NCBI RefSeq assembly: GCF_000296695.1
Contig: NZ_BAFK01000004.1
Location: 124,001 to 188,000, forward strand
DNA length: 64,000 nt
Origin: Rheinheimera nanhaiensis E407-8
GTDB taxonomy: Bacteria; Pseudomonadota; Gammaproteobacteria; Enterobacterales; Alteromonadaceae
Reading direction: 5' to 3'
Below are positions 17,167 through 25,720 of the stretch, in pieces. The position numbers were made by a program, and so were the translations under genes. Positions within the stretch are counted from its first letter, which is position 1. Each line of letters opens with the position of its first letter. The notes under the pieces are model-generated. The model was not told where the DNA came from. It searched no databases and saw only the letters and a list, made by a program, of their open reading frames with translations.

Positions 17167-18240
17167 TCAAAATTCGCGTGTGGTAACCACATTAACCAGC
17201 GCATCGTCTTTCAGCGCCGACTGGCCGGCAATCACCACTCTGTCACCCAGCGCCAAGCCTGACAGCACTTCAACCGTATTGTCGGCCTGATAGCCCAGCT
17301 GCACTGGTTTGCGGCTCACTTTCTGCTCAGTATCTATCACAAACACGGTCTGGCTGTTATCGGTACTCATTAATGCCCGTTTTGGCAGCAGTAACGCATC
17401 GGGTTTTACATCAAACTGCAGCTGCACCTGGGCAAACATACCGGGTTTTAACTGTTGGCTGTCGTTGGCCACATTCAGCACAGCACGCACTGTGCCAGAC
17501 TGTGCGTCCACTACCGGCGCTATACGCACCAAAGTGGCAGTTACCGGTGTCATACCGGCAAACTGCAGCAGAGCAGTCTGGCCAAGGCGGGCCTGTGCCA
17601 GCTGCTGCTCAGGCAGATGCACTACGGCTTCCAACTGCTGGTTTGACACCAGATGAAATAAAGATTGTACTGCGTGCTGATTAACCAGCTGGCCCACTTT
17701 GGCATAGCGGCGTGACACCACACCGTCTATTGGCGCCCGAATTTGGGTTTCTTTTACCGCAAGCTCGGCTAAGTTCACGCTGGCCAGTAAGGCATCATGT
17801 TGCCACTGCAGCTTTTCAAACACGTCGGCACTGATTAGTTTGCGCTGGTACATCTCTTCCATGCGCTTTAACTCGCTGTTCAGCCGGCTTAATTCGGCTT
17901 TTTCTTTTTGCAGGCTGTATTGCTGACGCTCGTTATCCAGCACCGCCAGCAACTGGCCGGCCACTACTTTATCGCCCTCTTCCACCAGGATTTGCTGCAC
18001 GATACCGGTGGCTTTACTGATCACTTCAGCTTCGGCACGGGCTTCTAAGGTGGCAGTGGTACGATAACTGCTGCTGATCTCACCCTGTCGGATTAATACG
18101 GCTTCTACCGGTATGGCCACCACGGCTTCAGCTTTGGTGGCGGCGGTGGAACTGTTGGCCTGGTTACAACCACTGACCAACAGACTGGCGATAATAGCAG
18201 CGGCGGCGGTCAGTTTAATGCTGTGTGAGGTTTTCATCAT
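17167..18240 (-). CDS. RND efflux periplasmic adaptor (membrane fusion) lipoprotein
   Basis: A 357-residue adaptor with a lipoprotein signal: a hydrophobic stretch and the lipobox LLVSGC near residue 25. Then come the barrel-sandwich segments around an alpha-hairpin (GIVQQILVEEGDKVVAGQLL; a Leu/Gln-rich hairpin about 105-165; IRAPIDGVVSRRYAKVGQLV) and a beta-barrel and membrane-proximal domain (LKPGMFAQVQLQF). Adaptors link RND permeases to an outer-membrane channel. It is the first gene of an operon with the two RND permeases downstream. The gene is divergent from fadL, and two inverted repeats in the shared region are candidate operators. Confidence 0.92.
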   Translation of the reverse strand: MMKTSHSIKLTAAAAIIASLLVSGCNQANSSTAATKAEAVVAIPVEAVLIRQGEISSSYRTTATLEARAEAEVISKATGIVQQILVEEGDKVVAGQLLAVLDNERQQYSLQKEKAELSRLNSELKRMEEMYQRKLISADVFEKLQWQHDALLASVNLAELAVKETQIRAPIDGVVSRRYAKVGQLVNQHAVQSLFHLVSNQQLEAVVHLPEQQLAQARLGQTALLQFAGMTPVTATLVRIAPVVDAQSGTVRAVLNVANDSQQLKPGMFAQVQLQFDVKPDALLLPKRALMSTDNSQTVFVIDTEQKVSRKPVQLGYQADNTVEVLSGLALGDRVVIAGQSALKDDALVNVVTTREF

Positions 18241-18393
18241 TCATCCTTTGGAAAACAAAAAACAGTGCAAGTTAACAGGCTTAATGCAGAGGCTATGCCA
18301 GCTGATAAAAACATTAATTCCTGAATATTTTCAACAACATAAAATATGTTAAGCATTTTCAAGCCATCCAAGCCAGGTTAAATTTGGTCAAAT

Positions 18394-18410
18394 TCACTAA
18401 TTAATAGTGA
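18394..18410. promoter_or_regulatory. Inverted repeat between the adaptor gene and fadL (possible operator 1)
   Basis: TCACTA, five bases (ATTAA), TAGTGA: a perfect 6-base inverted repeat in the AT-rich divergent region. It lies about 155 bases before the adaptor start and 110 before fadL. It could serve either gene. I do not recognise the binding protein. Confidence 0.4.
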
Positions 18411-18453
18411 TAAAACACACTAGCGCACGACAAATCCACAGCCTTTTACGCTC

Positions 18454-18469
18454 TAGAGTATGTACTCTA
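18454..18469. promoter_or_regulatory. Inverted repeat upstream of fadL (possible operator 2)
   Basis: TAGAGTA, TG, TACTCTA: a 7-base inverted repeat, 50 bases before the fadL start, close to where a promoter would be. It does not look like the FadR consensus. The regulator is unknown. Confidence 0.4.
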
Positions 18470-18519
18470 AGGTATGACCTCTTTATACTGGCGGCTTTTA
18501 CATTCAACAGGGTATGTAT

Positions 18520-19971
18520 ATGTTTAGAAAAACCGCCGTGTCTTTAGCTATTATCGCCAGCCTTGCCAGTGTGTCGGCGCACGCTGAAGGCTATAAACTC
18601 TTCGAGCAATCGGTTAGCAGTATGGGCAATGCCTACGCCGGCCGTGGCGCCCAAATTACCGATGCCAGCCTGGTGCACTCTAACCCGGCGGCATTAACCC
18701 AATTAGACGGTGCCCAGCTGTCGGCCGGTTTAAACCTGATCAGCGCCAAAACCAATTACCGTAATGCCAGTGCACAAAGTGCTAATGGCCAGTCTGTTAT
18801 TGGTCGTACAGAAGGCGCAAATAGTTTGAATGAGCTGGTACCTTTTGTGTTTTACACCGACAAAGTGTCTGAGCAGCTAAGTTGGGGCATCGGTTTTTAT
18901 GTACCTTTTGGTTTGTCGTCAGACTATGACGATGATTTTGTCGGCCGTTATTTTGCCGATGAAACGGCAGTGCAGGTGCTAAGCCTGCAACCGACACTGG
19001 CGTATAAGCTAAATGACAGCTGGTCAGTGGGTCTGGGTATTTCGTTAAACCGCGCTGAGGGCACCTTATCCAAATTTAAAGATCACAGTGGTTTATGTGA
19101 AGCTGGCCCCATGTTAGGCGCGATTTTTAATGACGCCATCTGCCAAAGCCACTATGAGGTAGAAGGCGATGATCTTGCCTTGGGTTATACCCTGGGTATT
19201 CATGGCGAGCCGATTGCAGGCACCCGCTTAGCCTTTACCTGGCACTCGGCGGTCAATTACACCTTAACAGGCGACTCAGTTATTACTAATACGCCGGTGA
19301 CCAGCGCTAATGGTCTGCCTTACCTGGTACCGGTACCGGGCATGCCGCAGTTACCGCTGCTCGATACCCGCACCGGTAAACTGGCCAGTAATGATATGCT
19401 GATTGAAAAAAGCCAGCTGGATTTAACCACGCCAGCCACTGCCGCTTTTAGCCTGGATCAACAGCTGACTGAAGCCTTGTCGCTGCAGTTTAGCGCGGCC
19501 TGGACACAGTGGAGCAAGTTTGCAAGCATTGATATTGTCAGCAATGATGCCAACCCCAGCATTTCACTGAGTACCCAGCTCGGGCCAAACCTGAATAGTG
19601 AAGGCTATATTGGCTATATTCCTGAGTACTGGCATAACAGCTGGTCAGTCGCGCTGGGTGCTACCTATGTTTATCAGCCGGATCTGACGCTGAAAACCGG
19701 TATTGCCTATGATGAAAACCCCATTAGCCAAAGCCATAAAACCGCGCGTATTCCCACCGATGACCGGGTGTGGTTAACCGTGGGTGCCACCTGGCAGTTC
19801 AGCGAGCAGCTCAGCCTGGATTTTGCCTATGGCTACCTGTTTACCGGCGATGTCAGCGTAGATGAGCGGGAATACAATGTGCAGGACGAACCGTTGTACA
19901 ACAGTGGTTTTCAGGGCCAGTACAGCAATAAAGGCCAGTTGTTAGCGGTACAAGCCAACTATCGTTTTTAA
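18520..19971 (+). CDS. fadL: FadL/OmpP1 long-chain fatty acid outer-membrane transporter
   Basis: A 483-residue outer-membrane beta-barrel of the FadL family. A signal peptide (residues 1 to about 22, ending SAHA) is followed by the conserved N-terminal hatch EGYKLFEQSVSSMGNAYAGR and SNPAALTQLDGAQL, which pass through the barrel. The C-terminus ends QANYRF, with the terminal Phe needed for barrel insertion. FadL proteins let long-chain fatty acids and other hydrophobic compounds cross the outer membrane. I prefer the ATG at 18520 to that at 18514 because ACAGGG lies seven bases before it. Copy B of the structured repeat starts 28 bases after the stop. A fatty acid desaturase lies elsewhere in the window, but no link is shown. 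Confidence 0.9.
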   Translation: MFRKTAVSLAIIASLASVSAHAEGYKLFEQSVSSMGNAYAGRGAQITDASLVHSNPAALTQLDGAQLSAGLNLISAKTNYRNASAQSANGQSVIGRTEGANSLNELVPFVFYTDKVSEQLSWGIGFYVPFGLSSDYDDDFVGRYFADETAVQVLSLQPTLAYKLNDSWSVGLGISLNRAEGTLSKFKDHSGLCEAGPMLGAIFNDAICQSHYEVEGDDLALGYTLGIHGEPIAGTRLAFTWHSAVNYTLTGDSVITNTPVTSANGLPYLVPVPGMPQLPLLDTRTGKLASNDMLIEKSQLDLTTPATAAFSLDQQLTEALSLQFSAAWTQWSKFASIDIVSNDANPSISLSTQLGPNLNSEGYIGYIPEYWHNSWSVALGATYVYQPDLTLKTGIAYDENPISQSHKTARIPTDDRVWLTVGATWQFSEQLSLDFAYGYLFTGDVSVDEREYNVQDEPLYNSGFQGQYSNKGQLLAVQANYRF

Positions 19972-19998
19972 ATTTGGCAACGACACCGACATGTTAAG

Positions 19999-20093
19999 CA
20001 TCGGCTTACTCTAAACCAACCGTTGAAGGCATGGATGCCTGAATCGAGCCTACAGGGATGTATTAACGGCGTGTTGGTGTGAGTAAGCCGGTG
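19999..20093 (+). repeat. Structured 3'-UTR repeat, copy B (95 bp)
   Basis: Outer helix CGGCTTACTC/GAGTAAGCCG; inner helix ACCAAC/GTTGGT; hairpin AGGCA-TGGA-TGCCT; hairpin TACA-GGGA-TGTA. It starts 28 bases after the fadL stop and lies in the same orientation. The second hairpin reads CTACAGGGATGT, which differs from the CsrA in-vitro consensus RUACARGGAUGU only at the first base. It lies between converging genes. Confidence 0.85.
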
Positions 20094-20135
20094 CTTTAAC
20101 CGGCTTAAACCCGATAAACTATTACCCGCAAGCTT

Positions 20136-21446
20136 TTAATGCACCAAAGTCAGTTTATAACCTGACGGTGCTGCGTCATCCTGCTCGGCCAGCAGCATAT
20201 AACGCTGCCCTGGTGTTAGTTGCAGGCTGTCGGTTTTATCCAGCAAAGTAGTGCTGCCATTTTCTGCCACGTGTACCAGCGCAATAGCGTAGTAATTTTT
20301 CGGCAGGTTAATGCTCTGCTGCTTTTTAAATGCCAGATTCTTCACGCTGTAGCGGGCATCAGCAATAGTTTCGTTTTCCCGCACAAAGTAAAACTGCAGT
20401 TTGTCAAAATCGCTGGCCAGGTTGGCCACAATCACATCATGCGCCTGCACTTGTGGAGCGGCCGGCTCGTTAATGGCTAAGGCTTCTACCTGCTGCTCGG
20501 CATCGGCATACAGCAGTACCGCCTTACTGTCACCGGCACTGATGCTGAGCAGCGCACTGTTTAGCAGCAGCTGATTGTCGCCATCACGTACTGACAAACT
20601 AAAATCGCCTTTGTTAAGCGGTAAATAGTCGCTAAGCTCACCGGCGGGTAACGCCGCAACCGCGTTGTTGTCCAGCGCCACGCTCACCTGCTCTGTCAGG
20701 CTATTGTATAAACGAAACTGCGCCGGTGCATCGGCATGGTTGTAAGCGGTAACACTGGATGAGTGCAACACCAAATCCAGCGACAACTGCCCTGCTACCG
20801 GGCCATGTTTGTCACGTACAATCAGTACATAGTGGCTGGCATAGGCAAAATTGACACTGCGGGCGACAAACAGCGGTGTGGTGCTGCCACTGCTGGTCAG
20901 ATACAGATTAAACTTACCAATGTCTTTCGCCTCAGCCAACGAGCTGATTTCATGCAGCGCCAGGCTGTCCAGCAACTGCGCATCGGCAAAGCCTTTGTTT
21001 TCCGGGCTTAGGTAAACATCCAGTGCAGTTTGCTCGTCAGATAAATTCACCAGATGCAGCTTAAACTGCTTATCCAGGGTTTCTTCGCGCTTAAAGCTCA
21101 GGCTTAAATAATCGTACTGCTGCCCCTGCTCGGTCAGGATCAGCAGGGTTTTGTCGCCTTCTGCCAACGGCAATGTTTCTGTTAACAGCTCATCGGCCGA
21201 GCTGACATCGGTTAATGTCAACTCGTAGCTGTTTACATCAAGCGACTGCACACTGGTGGCATCGCCAAAGGTGGCACTGCCCACAGCAATATCGCCGGCT
21301 TTGAGCGAGGTGTTACCACTGCCGGCAGCCCCGTTGTAAAACTGCAAATAGGCTTGCGCGCTGCTGTCATCACTGCTGCTGCCACCACATGCTGTTAATA
21401 CCGCTACGGCACAGGCCAGCAGCGCCATGTTAAACCCTGATTTCAT
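20136..21446 (-). CDS. DUF4397-like lipoprotein
   Basis: A 436-residue lipoprotein: signal peptide with lipobox VLTACG (Cys at about 20), then a Gly/Ser/Asp linker, then repeated beta-rich units of about 100 residues with patterns such as YLQFYNGAAGS, FRLYNSLTEQVSVAL and VIVANLASDFDKLQFYFVRE. The repeats recall DUF4397 domains, which are small immunoglobulin-like modules on cell-surface lipoproteins; their function is not known. It converges on the FadL gene, with repeat copy B in between. Nothing in the sequence shows a ligand. Confidence 0.75.
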   Translation of the reverse strand: MKSGFNMALLACAVAVLTACGGSSSDDSSAQAYLQFYNGAAGSGNTSLKAGDIAVGSATFGDATSVQSLDVNSYELTLTDVSSADELLTETLPLAEGDKTLLILTEQGQQYDYLSLSFKREETLDKQFKLHLVNLSDEQTALDVYLSPENKGFADAQLLDSLALHEISSLAEAKDIGKFNLYLTSSGSTTPLFVARSVNFAYASHYVLIVRDKHGPVAGQLSLDLVLHSSSVTAYNHADAPAQFRLYNSLTEQVSVALDNNAVAALPAGELSDYLPLNKGDFSLSVRDGDNQLLLNSALLSISAGDSKAVLLYADAEQQVEALAINEPAAPQVQAHDVIVANLASDFDKLQFYFVRENETIADARYSVKNLAFKKQQSINLPKNYYAIALVHVAENGSTTLLDKTDSLQLTPGQRYMLLAEQDDAAPSGYKLTLVH

Positions 21447-21681
21447 TAAATGCTTCCTAAAGCTGGTTAATCCGCCGCTCAGGGTAAGGCAGGCACGCCA
21501 GACTGGCTACGGCAAATAACCAATACAAACAGTTGGTTACCCTTAGTTACAAACACCATAGCTTTTATACAACTGTGTGCTTGGCCAAAATGCGTTATTT
21601 AGCCGGGCGCCATACAGACTGATTCAGTTAAGCCAAGGATTCTGCTACACTCTGCGCGCCTAATTTAACGCCTCAGAAGAC

Positions 21682-22794
21682 ATGACTATGACTCTTGCAA
21701 CTCAGGTTCTGGCGGTCAACGACGACTTGCCTATTCGCACCCATTTGCCGGTCCACTCCGGTAAGGTGCGCAGCGTGTACTGGTTAACCAGCGAAGACAG
21801 CGCCCGGCTGATCCGGCAGAAAAACTACCCGGTTGCCGCCGATACGCCGCTGGCCATCATGGTAATAAGTGATCGCATTTCTGCCTTTGATTGCATCTGG
21901 CATGGTGAAAACGGCTTAAATGGCGTACCGGGCAAAGGCGCGGCGTTAAATGCCATTTCTAACCACTGGTTTTCACTGTTTAAACAGCACGGCCTGGCCG
22001 ACAGCCATATTTTAGATATTCCGCACCCGCTGGTGTGGATAGTACAAAAAGCCCGGCCGGTAAAAATTGAAGCGATTGCCCGTCAGTATATTACCGGCTC
22101 AATGTGGCGCGCCTACAGCAAAGGCGAGCGCGAGTTTTGCGGCATCACCTTGCCTGAAGGGCTTAAAAAAGATCAAAAGCTACCGGATATTTTAATCACC
22201 CCTTCCACCAAAGGCATTTTAACCGGCCTGGACGGTGTACCCGAGGCTGATGATGTTAATATTTCCCGCGCCGATATTGAGCGCCACAGTGCTGCCTTTG
22301 GTTTTGAACAAGCATCTGACATCGACTTATACGAAACGCTGTTAAAGCAAGGCTTTGGCGTAATTAGCGATGCCCTGGCTAAACTGGACCAGATCTTTGT
22401 TGATACCAAATTTGAGTTTGGTTACGTAAAAGATGCCACTGGCCAAAGCAAATTGATTTATATGGATGAAGTGGGCACGCCTGACAGCTCCCGCATTTGG
22501 GATGGTGCAAGCTGGCGCAGTGGCAAGATTGTCGAGCAGTCAAAAGAAGGTTTCAGGCAGTGGCTGCTAACTAACTTCCCTGAGCCAGATATTCTGCTAA
22601 ATAAAGACCGTATGCCAGAGCGTGCCGCCCTGGCGCGCGACAATGCGCTGCCAACTGAAGTGATGATGGATATCTCACGCACCTATTTAGGCATTGCCGA
22701 AAAAGTGATTGGGAAAAAGATTGAATTGTCGGCCAACCCGAAAGCCGAGATTATTGCCGTGCTCGATAAAGAGTACGGTTTAATTAACCGCTGA
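21682..22794 (+). CDS. purC: Phosphoribosylaminoimidazole-succinocarboxamide synthase (SAICAR synthase)
   Basis: A 370-residue SAICAR synthetase. The enzyme joins aspartate to CAIR using ATP in purine synthesis, in the cytoplasm. Clear motifs are the ATP-binding start [11 protein letters not shown], the second conserved block [20 protein letters not shown], and the [10 protein letters not shown] loop. It is the long form, about 370 residues, found in gammaproteobacteria and not the 237-residue E. coli form. The start at 21682 has a second in-frame ATG two codons on; I cannot choose firmly. Repeat copy C starts about 12 bases after the stop. Confidence 0.95.
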   Translation: MTMTLATQVLAVNDDLPIRTHLPVHSGKVRSVYWLTSEDSARLIRQKNYPVAADTPLAIMVISDRISAFDCIWHGENGLNGVPGKGAALNAISNHWFSLFKQHGLADSHILDIPHPLVWIVQKARPVKIEAIARQYITGSMWRAYSKGEREFCGITLPEGLKKDQKLPDILITPSTKGILTGLDGVPEADDVNISRADIERHSAAFGFEQASDIDLYETLLKQGFGVISDALAKLDQIFVDTKFEFGYVKDATGQSKLIYMDEVGTPDSSRIWDGASWRSGKIVEQSKEGFRQWLLTNFPEPDILLNKDRMPERAALARDNALPTEVMMDISRTYLGIAEKVIGKKIELSANPKAEIIAVLDKEYGLINR

Positions 22795-22806
22795 TAAATT
22801 TAACGT

Positions 22807-22902
22807 GACCGGTTTGCCCTAAATCAACCGTTGGAGGCCATGGATGGCCGGAATCGAGCCTCAGGGATGATTTATGGCGTGTTGATGTGGGCAAACCGCG
22901 TC
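22807..22902 (+). repeat. Structured 3'-UTR repeat, copy C (96 bp)
   Basis: Outer helix CGGTTTGCCC/GGGCAAACCG; inner helix ATCAAC/GTTGAT; hairpin GGCCA-TGGA-TGGCC; hairpin TCA-GGGA-TGA. It begins 12 bases after the purC stop, in the same orientation. Against copy B, changes in each stem are matched on the other strand. Confidence 0.85.
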
Positions 22903-22919
22903 ATGTTGTGACTCCGTTG

Positions 22920-23333
22920 TTACAACGTTTTAGTCATAAAGTATTTCGCTCCGCCGGCAAAGGGGTAATCCTGCTGTACCCACTGCACCTGATAACCATG
23001 ACGCTGATAAAAAGGTTTAGCCTGAAACTCCAGCGTATCTAACAGCACAAACTTGCACCCGCGCCTTTTGGCTATTTGCTCAGCCTCATTAAGCATGGCA
23101 CTGCCTAAGCCTTTGCCGCGCTCAAGATCGGCCAGCCAAAACGACTCTAAATAAAACCAGTTACCAAAGGTACGCCCGGCCAGCATAGCAATCAGCTCAC
23201 CGCGGCTATTTAGCTTTTTTAAGCCCAGTCCCTGCCGTTTGCTGGCATCCCAGTGTTTGGCATTAAACTCTGCAATTTTCTGTTTGGCCTGCTCAGCAAA
23301 GTGACTACTGTTATCAGCAATAAAATCTGTCAT
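22920..23333 (-). CDS. GNAT family acetyltransferase
   Basis: A 137-residue single-domain GNAT. The acetyl-CoA pyrophosphate loop reads LERGKGLGSAMLNEAEQIAKRR (R-G-K-G-L-G), preceded by a beta strand with SFWLADL and followed by the FYQRHGYQV strand common in this fold. The acceptor substrate cannot be read from the sequence; related proteins often acetylate small molecules or peptides. It is a single gene, converging on purC with repeat copy C between. The next gene on its strand upstream is separated by a terminator. Confidence 0.85.
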   Translation of the reverse strand: MTDFIADNSSHFAEQAKQKIAEFNAKHWDASKRQGLGLKKLNSRGELIAMLAGRTFGNWFYLESFWLADLERGKGLGSAMLNEAEQIAKRRGCKFVLLDTLEFQAKPFYQRHGYQVQWVQQDYPFAGGAKYFMTKTL

Positions 23334-23415
23334 CTAAACCCACCCTTTATTAGCTGGTGCGCCAGTGTAATCAGCTGTTAGCTCACAGCACAAGCGCCTG
23401 ATGGACTAACAGCAC

Positions 23416-23444
23416 AAAAAACAAAGGCCGCCAAGGCGACCTTT
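23416..23444 (-). terminator. Rho-independent terminator of the sigma/anti-sigma/DUF4097 operon
   Basis: On the minus strand AAAGGTCGCC, loop TT, GGCGGCCTTT, then G and a run of six T. The stem has one bulge or mismatch. It lies 25 bases after the stop of the DUF4097 gene. Confidence 0.8.
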
Positions 23445-23468
23445 ATCGTTATGCATCCGCGCAGGGTT

Positions 23469-24458
23469 TTATAGCTTTTCCAGCTTAATATCACCACTTA
23501 CTGTGGTTAGCTCAACACTGCCATCGCCACTGCCCAGGGTAAATTGCAGGCTACGGGAGGGGCCGTATTTAGCCTTGCTGGCTTTATCGCTACTGAGCTT
23601 ATTATCAATACTGCCGCCGGCCGACGCTTTAAGCTCAAAACGGGCGCTGATGCTGCTATCCAGTTTCAGCTCAATGTCACCACTAACGCTGCTGCCACTG
23701 ATGCGTGGTGCAGCACTGTCGCGCAGCGCCGCGTCAATCTCGCCGTTTACCGTACTTAGCTTCAGCTGTGTGGTACCGCTTAGTTTAAGGTCGGCATCAC
23801 CGTTTACCGTGCTAACGCTTACCTCTTCAGCGCTGCTGCTGGCTTTAATCTCGCCGTTGACCACTTCATAACTTATCCGACCGCGGGAGTCGGTATCTTC
23901 AATTTCGCCGTTTACTGAGCTGAGTTCTATGCGGCCACTGGCGCCACTGAGTTTAATTTCGCCATTAACGCTGCTTAATTGAACGCTGTTACGCAAATCG
24001 GTGGCGGTAATTTCACCATTTACCGTGCCAATTTGGCTACTGCCGTGAATACCGCTAACGCTGACATTACCATTAACGCCTTTAAACTCAACACTGGAGC
24101 CCACCGGCACCTCAAAGCTGAGCTGGGCGGCATTGCCTTTGTCATTCCAGCGGTAGTTAACCTGGCGTGGCATGGTCATTTCAAAGCGGGTAAAACCATC
24201 TTTGCTGTCAAACTCATAGCCGGTGGCTTTTTCATCCAGTTTGCCAGTTACACTAAAGGTATTAGTATCAACAGCTTTAATGGTTATCTCACCACTCATC
24301 ACCTCAAGGTAAATTTTTTCATTGGCTGATACGCTAACGCGCTCGTTTACCACGGTGCGCGGATCGGCAAGCGCCAGCTGACTTACGCCAAGCAGCATGA
24401 CGCCAAACAGGCCACTGCCCCATACGTTACGTACTGATAGATTATTTGCAATTTGCAT
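23469..24458 (-). CDS. DUF4097 family beta-helix protein (exported)
   Basis: A 329-residue protein: signal peptide (about 1-31, ending ALA), then many copies of a short strand repeat, mostly S-V-N-G-E-I/D (SSVNGEIKLSG, VNGEIKAS, TVNGEIDAA), the hallmark of DUF4097 proteins thought to form a right-handed beta fold. Function is unknown; members often sit with ECF sigma factors or in stress-responsive operons. Here it is the third gene of such an operon, ten bases after the anti-sigma gene. It is probably periplasmic or on the envelope. A terminator follows at 23416-23444. Confidence 0.82.
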   Translation of the reverse strand: MQIANNLSVRNVWGSGLFGVMLLGVSQLALADPRTVVNERVSVSANEKIYLEVMSGEITIKAVDTNTFSVTGKLDEKATGYEFDSKDGFTRFEMTMPRQVNYRWNDKGNAAQLSFEVPVGSSVEFKGVNGNVSVSGIHGSSQIGTVNGEITATDLRNSVQLSSVNGEIKLSGASGRIELSSVNGEIEDTDSRGRISYEVVNGEIKASSSAEEVSVSTVNGDADLKLSGTTQLKLSTVNGEIDAALRDSAAPRISGSSVSGDIELKLDSSISARFELKASAGGSIDNKLSSDKASKAKYGPSRSLQFTLGSGDGSVELTTVSGDIKLEKL

Positions 24459-24467
24459 AGCCTTCTC

Positions 24468-24947
24468 CTAACTAAGCGTTATAGGTTGTTGCAGCGTGGC
24501 TTGCTGAATATAGCTAAGCTGCTGTTGATACAAATGTTGCAGCTTCGCGAGTAGCTGCGGTTCATCCGGATAAAATTGCAGGGCCTGGCGTACCTGAGCG
24601 ATGGCCTGATCCCAAATCTGTAATTGCTGCTGCCAGTTGTCAAAGCCTTCAGCCACTGCCACCACCTGGCTTAGCTGCTGCGCTTTTTGTTGCTCATACA
24701 CCTGCAGCAACATCAGCTCAGCATTGGGCATGGCAGCGCTACGCTCGTTTGCTGGCGGCAGCAGCACCAGCTGCCAGCTGATTAAACCAACCAGTAACAG
24801 CGCTGCGGCGCTGGCCCAATAAGCGAGCGCCAGCTTAGCCTTTTGCTGCTGTGGCAAGCGGCTGACAATGTCTGGCCATAAGTCGCGCTCTGGCGCGATA
24901 CTGTTAGTTAAGCCGCGGATAGCGTTATCTAATTGCTGTTCATTCAT
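24468..24947 (-). CDS. Probable anti-sigma factor, single-span membrane protein
   Basis: A 159-residue protein with one hydrophobic segment at about residues 40-63, a cytoplasmic-looking N-terminal part that has no obvious zinc-finger anti-sigma motif (no HxxxCxxC), and a Gln/Leu-rich periplasmic part with heptad-like pattern. It overlaps the sigma factor gene by eight bases and is followed ten bases later by DUF4097, so it is most likely the partner that holds the sigma factor. This is inference from arrangement and topology; no recognisable family domain is visible. Confidence 0.65.
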   Translation of the reverse strand: MNEQQLDNAIRGLTNSIAPERDLWPDIVSRLPQQQKAKLALAYWASAAALLLVGLISWQLVLLPPANERSAAMPNAELMLLQVYEQQKAQQLSQVVAVAEGFDNWQQQLQIWDQAIAQVRQALQFYPDEPQLLAKLQHLYQQQLSYIQQATLQQPITLS

Positions 24948-25461
24948 CAGCTAACCACTCCTGTAATAATTGTCTGGCCCGAAAATACTGCGCTTTAGAA
25001 GTGCCTTCTGCTATTCCCAGCAAAGCGGCAATTTCCTGATGCTGATAGCCTTCCAGCGCAAACAGCACAAACACGGCTCTGGCCTGCGCCGGTAAACGTT
25101 GTATCGCTTGCTCCAGCGGTGCCAGCTCACTGGCGCAACCCACACTGGGTTCGGTAAGCGTTATCTCATCGCTGCTGTCGGTAAGACGCAGATATTTATC
25201 CTGCCGCCAGCTATCAATAGCGGTGCGGGTCGCTATGCTGTGCAGCCAGGTGGCAAAACTGCTGTCTCCACGAAACTGTGGCAGCTGCTGCCATACCTTG
25301 ATAAACACTTCCTGGCTGGTGTCTTCCGCTTTTTGTTTATTGGCCAGCAGTCGCCAGCAAATAGCATATACCCGGCCGATAAACTTCTGATACAAAATAT
25401 AAAATGCCTGTTTATCACCCTGTTGTGCCGCCGTTATGGCCTGCAACAGCTCCGTTGTCAT
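24940..25461 (-). CDS. ECF-type RNA polymerase sigma factor
   Basis: A 173-residue RpoE-like sigma factor. Region 2 is visible as FYILYQKFIGRVYAICWRLL with AEDTSQEVFIKVWQQLPQF and SFATWLHSIATRTAIDSWR; region 4 as RLPAQARAVFVLFALEGYQH and the HTH IAALLGIAEGTSKAQYFRAR. ECF factors direct polymerase to small stress or envelope regulons and are kept inactive by a cognate anti-sigma, here the overlapping gene. Target promoters cannot be read from the sequence. The upstream region of 415 bases is discussed at 25697. Confidence 0.93.
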   Translation of the reverse strand: MTTELLQAITAAQQGDKQAFYILYQKFIGRVYAICWRLLANKQKAEDTSQEVFIKVWQQLPQFRGDSSFATWLHSIATRTAIDSWRQDKYLRLTDSSDEITLTEPSVGCASELAPLEQAIQRLPAQARAVFVLFALEGYQHQEIAALLGIAEGTSKAQYFRARQLLQEWLADE

Positions 25462-25554
25462 AACTGCCCTTACTGGCCGGTGTTTTGCGTTATTGTAGGG
25501 TTAGTCGTAAGGCTGCTGCCAAGGGTTTAAATAAAGATAATTTTTTTGCGCAAG

Positions 25555-25576
25555 AAAAGCGGGAGCCAGGCTCCCG
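25555..25576 (-). terminator. Hairpin with T-rich tail
   Basis: CGGGAGC, loop CAG, GCTCCCG, followed on the minus strand by CTTTTCTTG. A fair rho-independent terminator for a minus-strand transcript from the region 25577-25850, upstream of the sigma factor gene. Confidence 0.5.
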
Positions 25577-25696
25577 TCACTAAAGTGGTGAAATAATCCA
25601 GGAAGGAAGGTGTAACAGGCGCCAGTATCTTTGCTTTTCGTGGCAGTTGTATGACAATAAAGGCATTAACGCCAAAAATATCCAGCGATTGCACAG

Positions 25697-25720
25697 AAAA
25701 AAGCCGGACACTAGTCCGGC
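25697..25720 (-). terminator. Strong rho-independent terminator
   Basis: Minus strand: GCCGGAC, loop TAGT, GTCCGGC, then six T. It is about 35 bases beyond the last codon of the small frame at 25756-25848. Confidence 0.8.
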
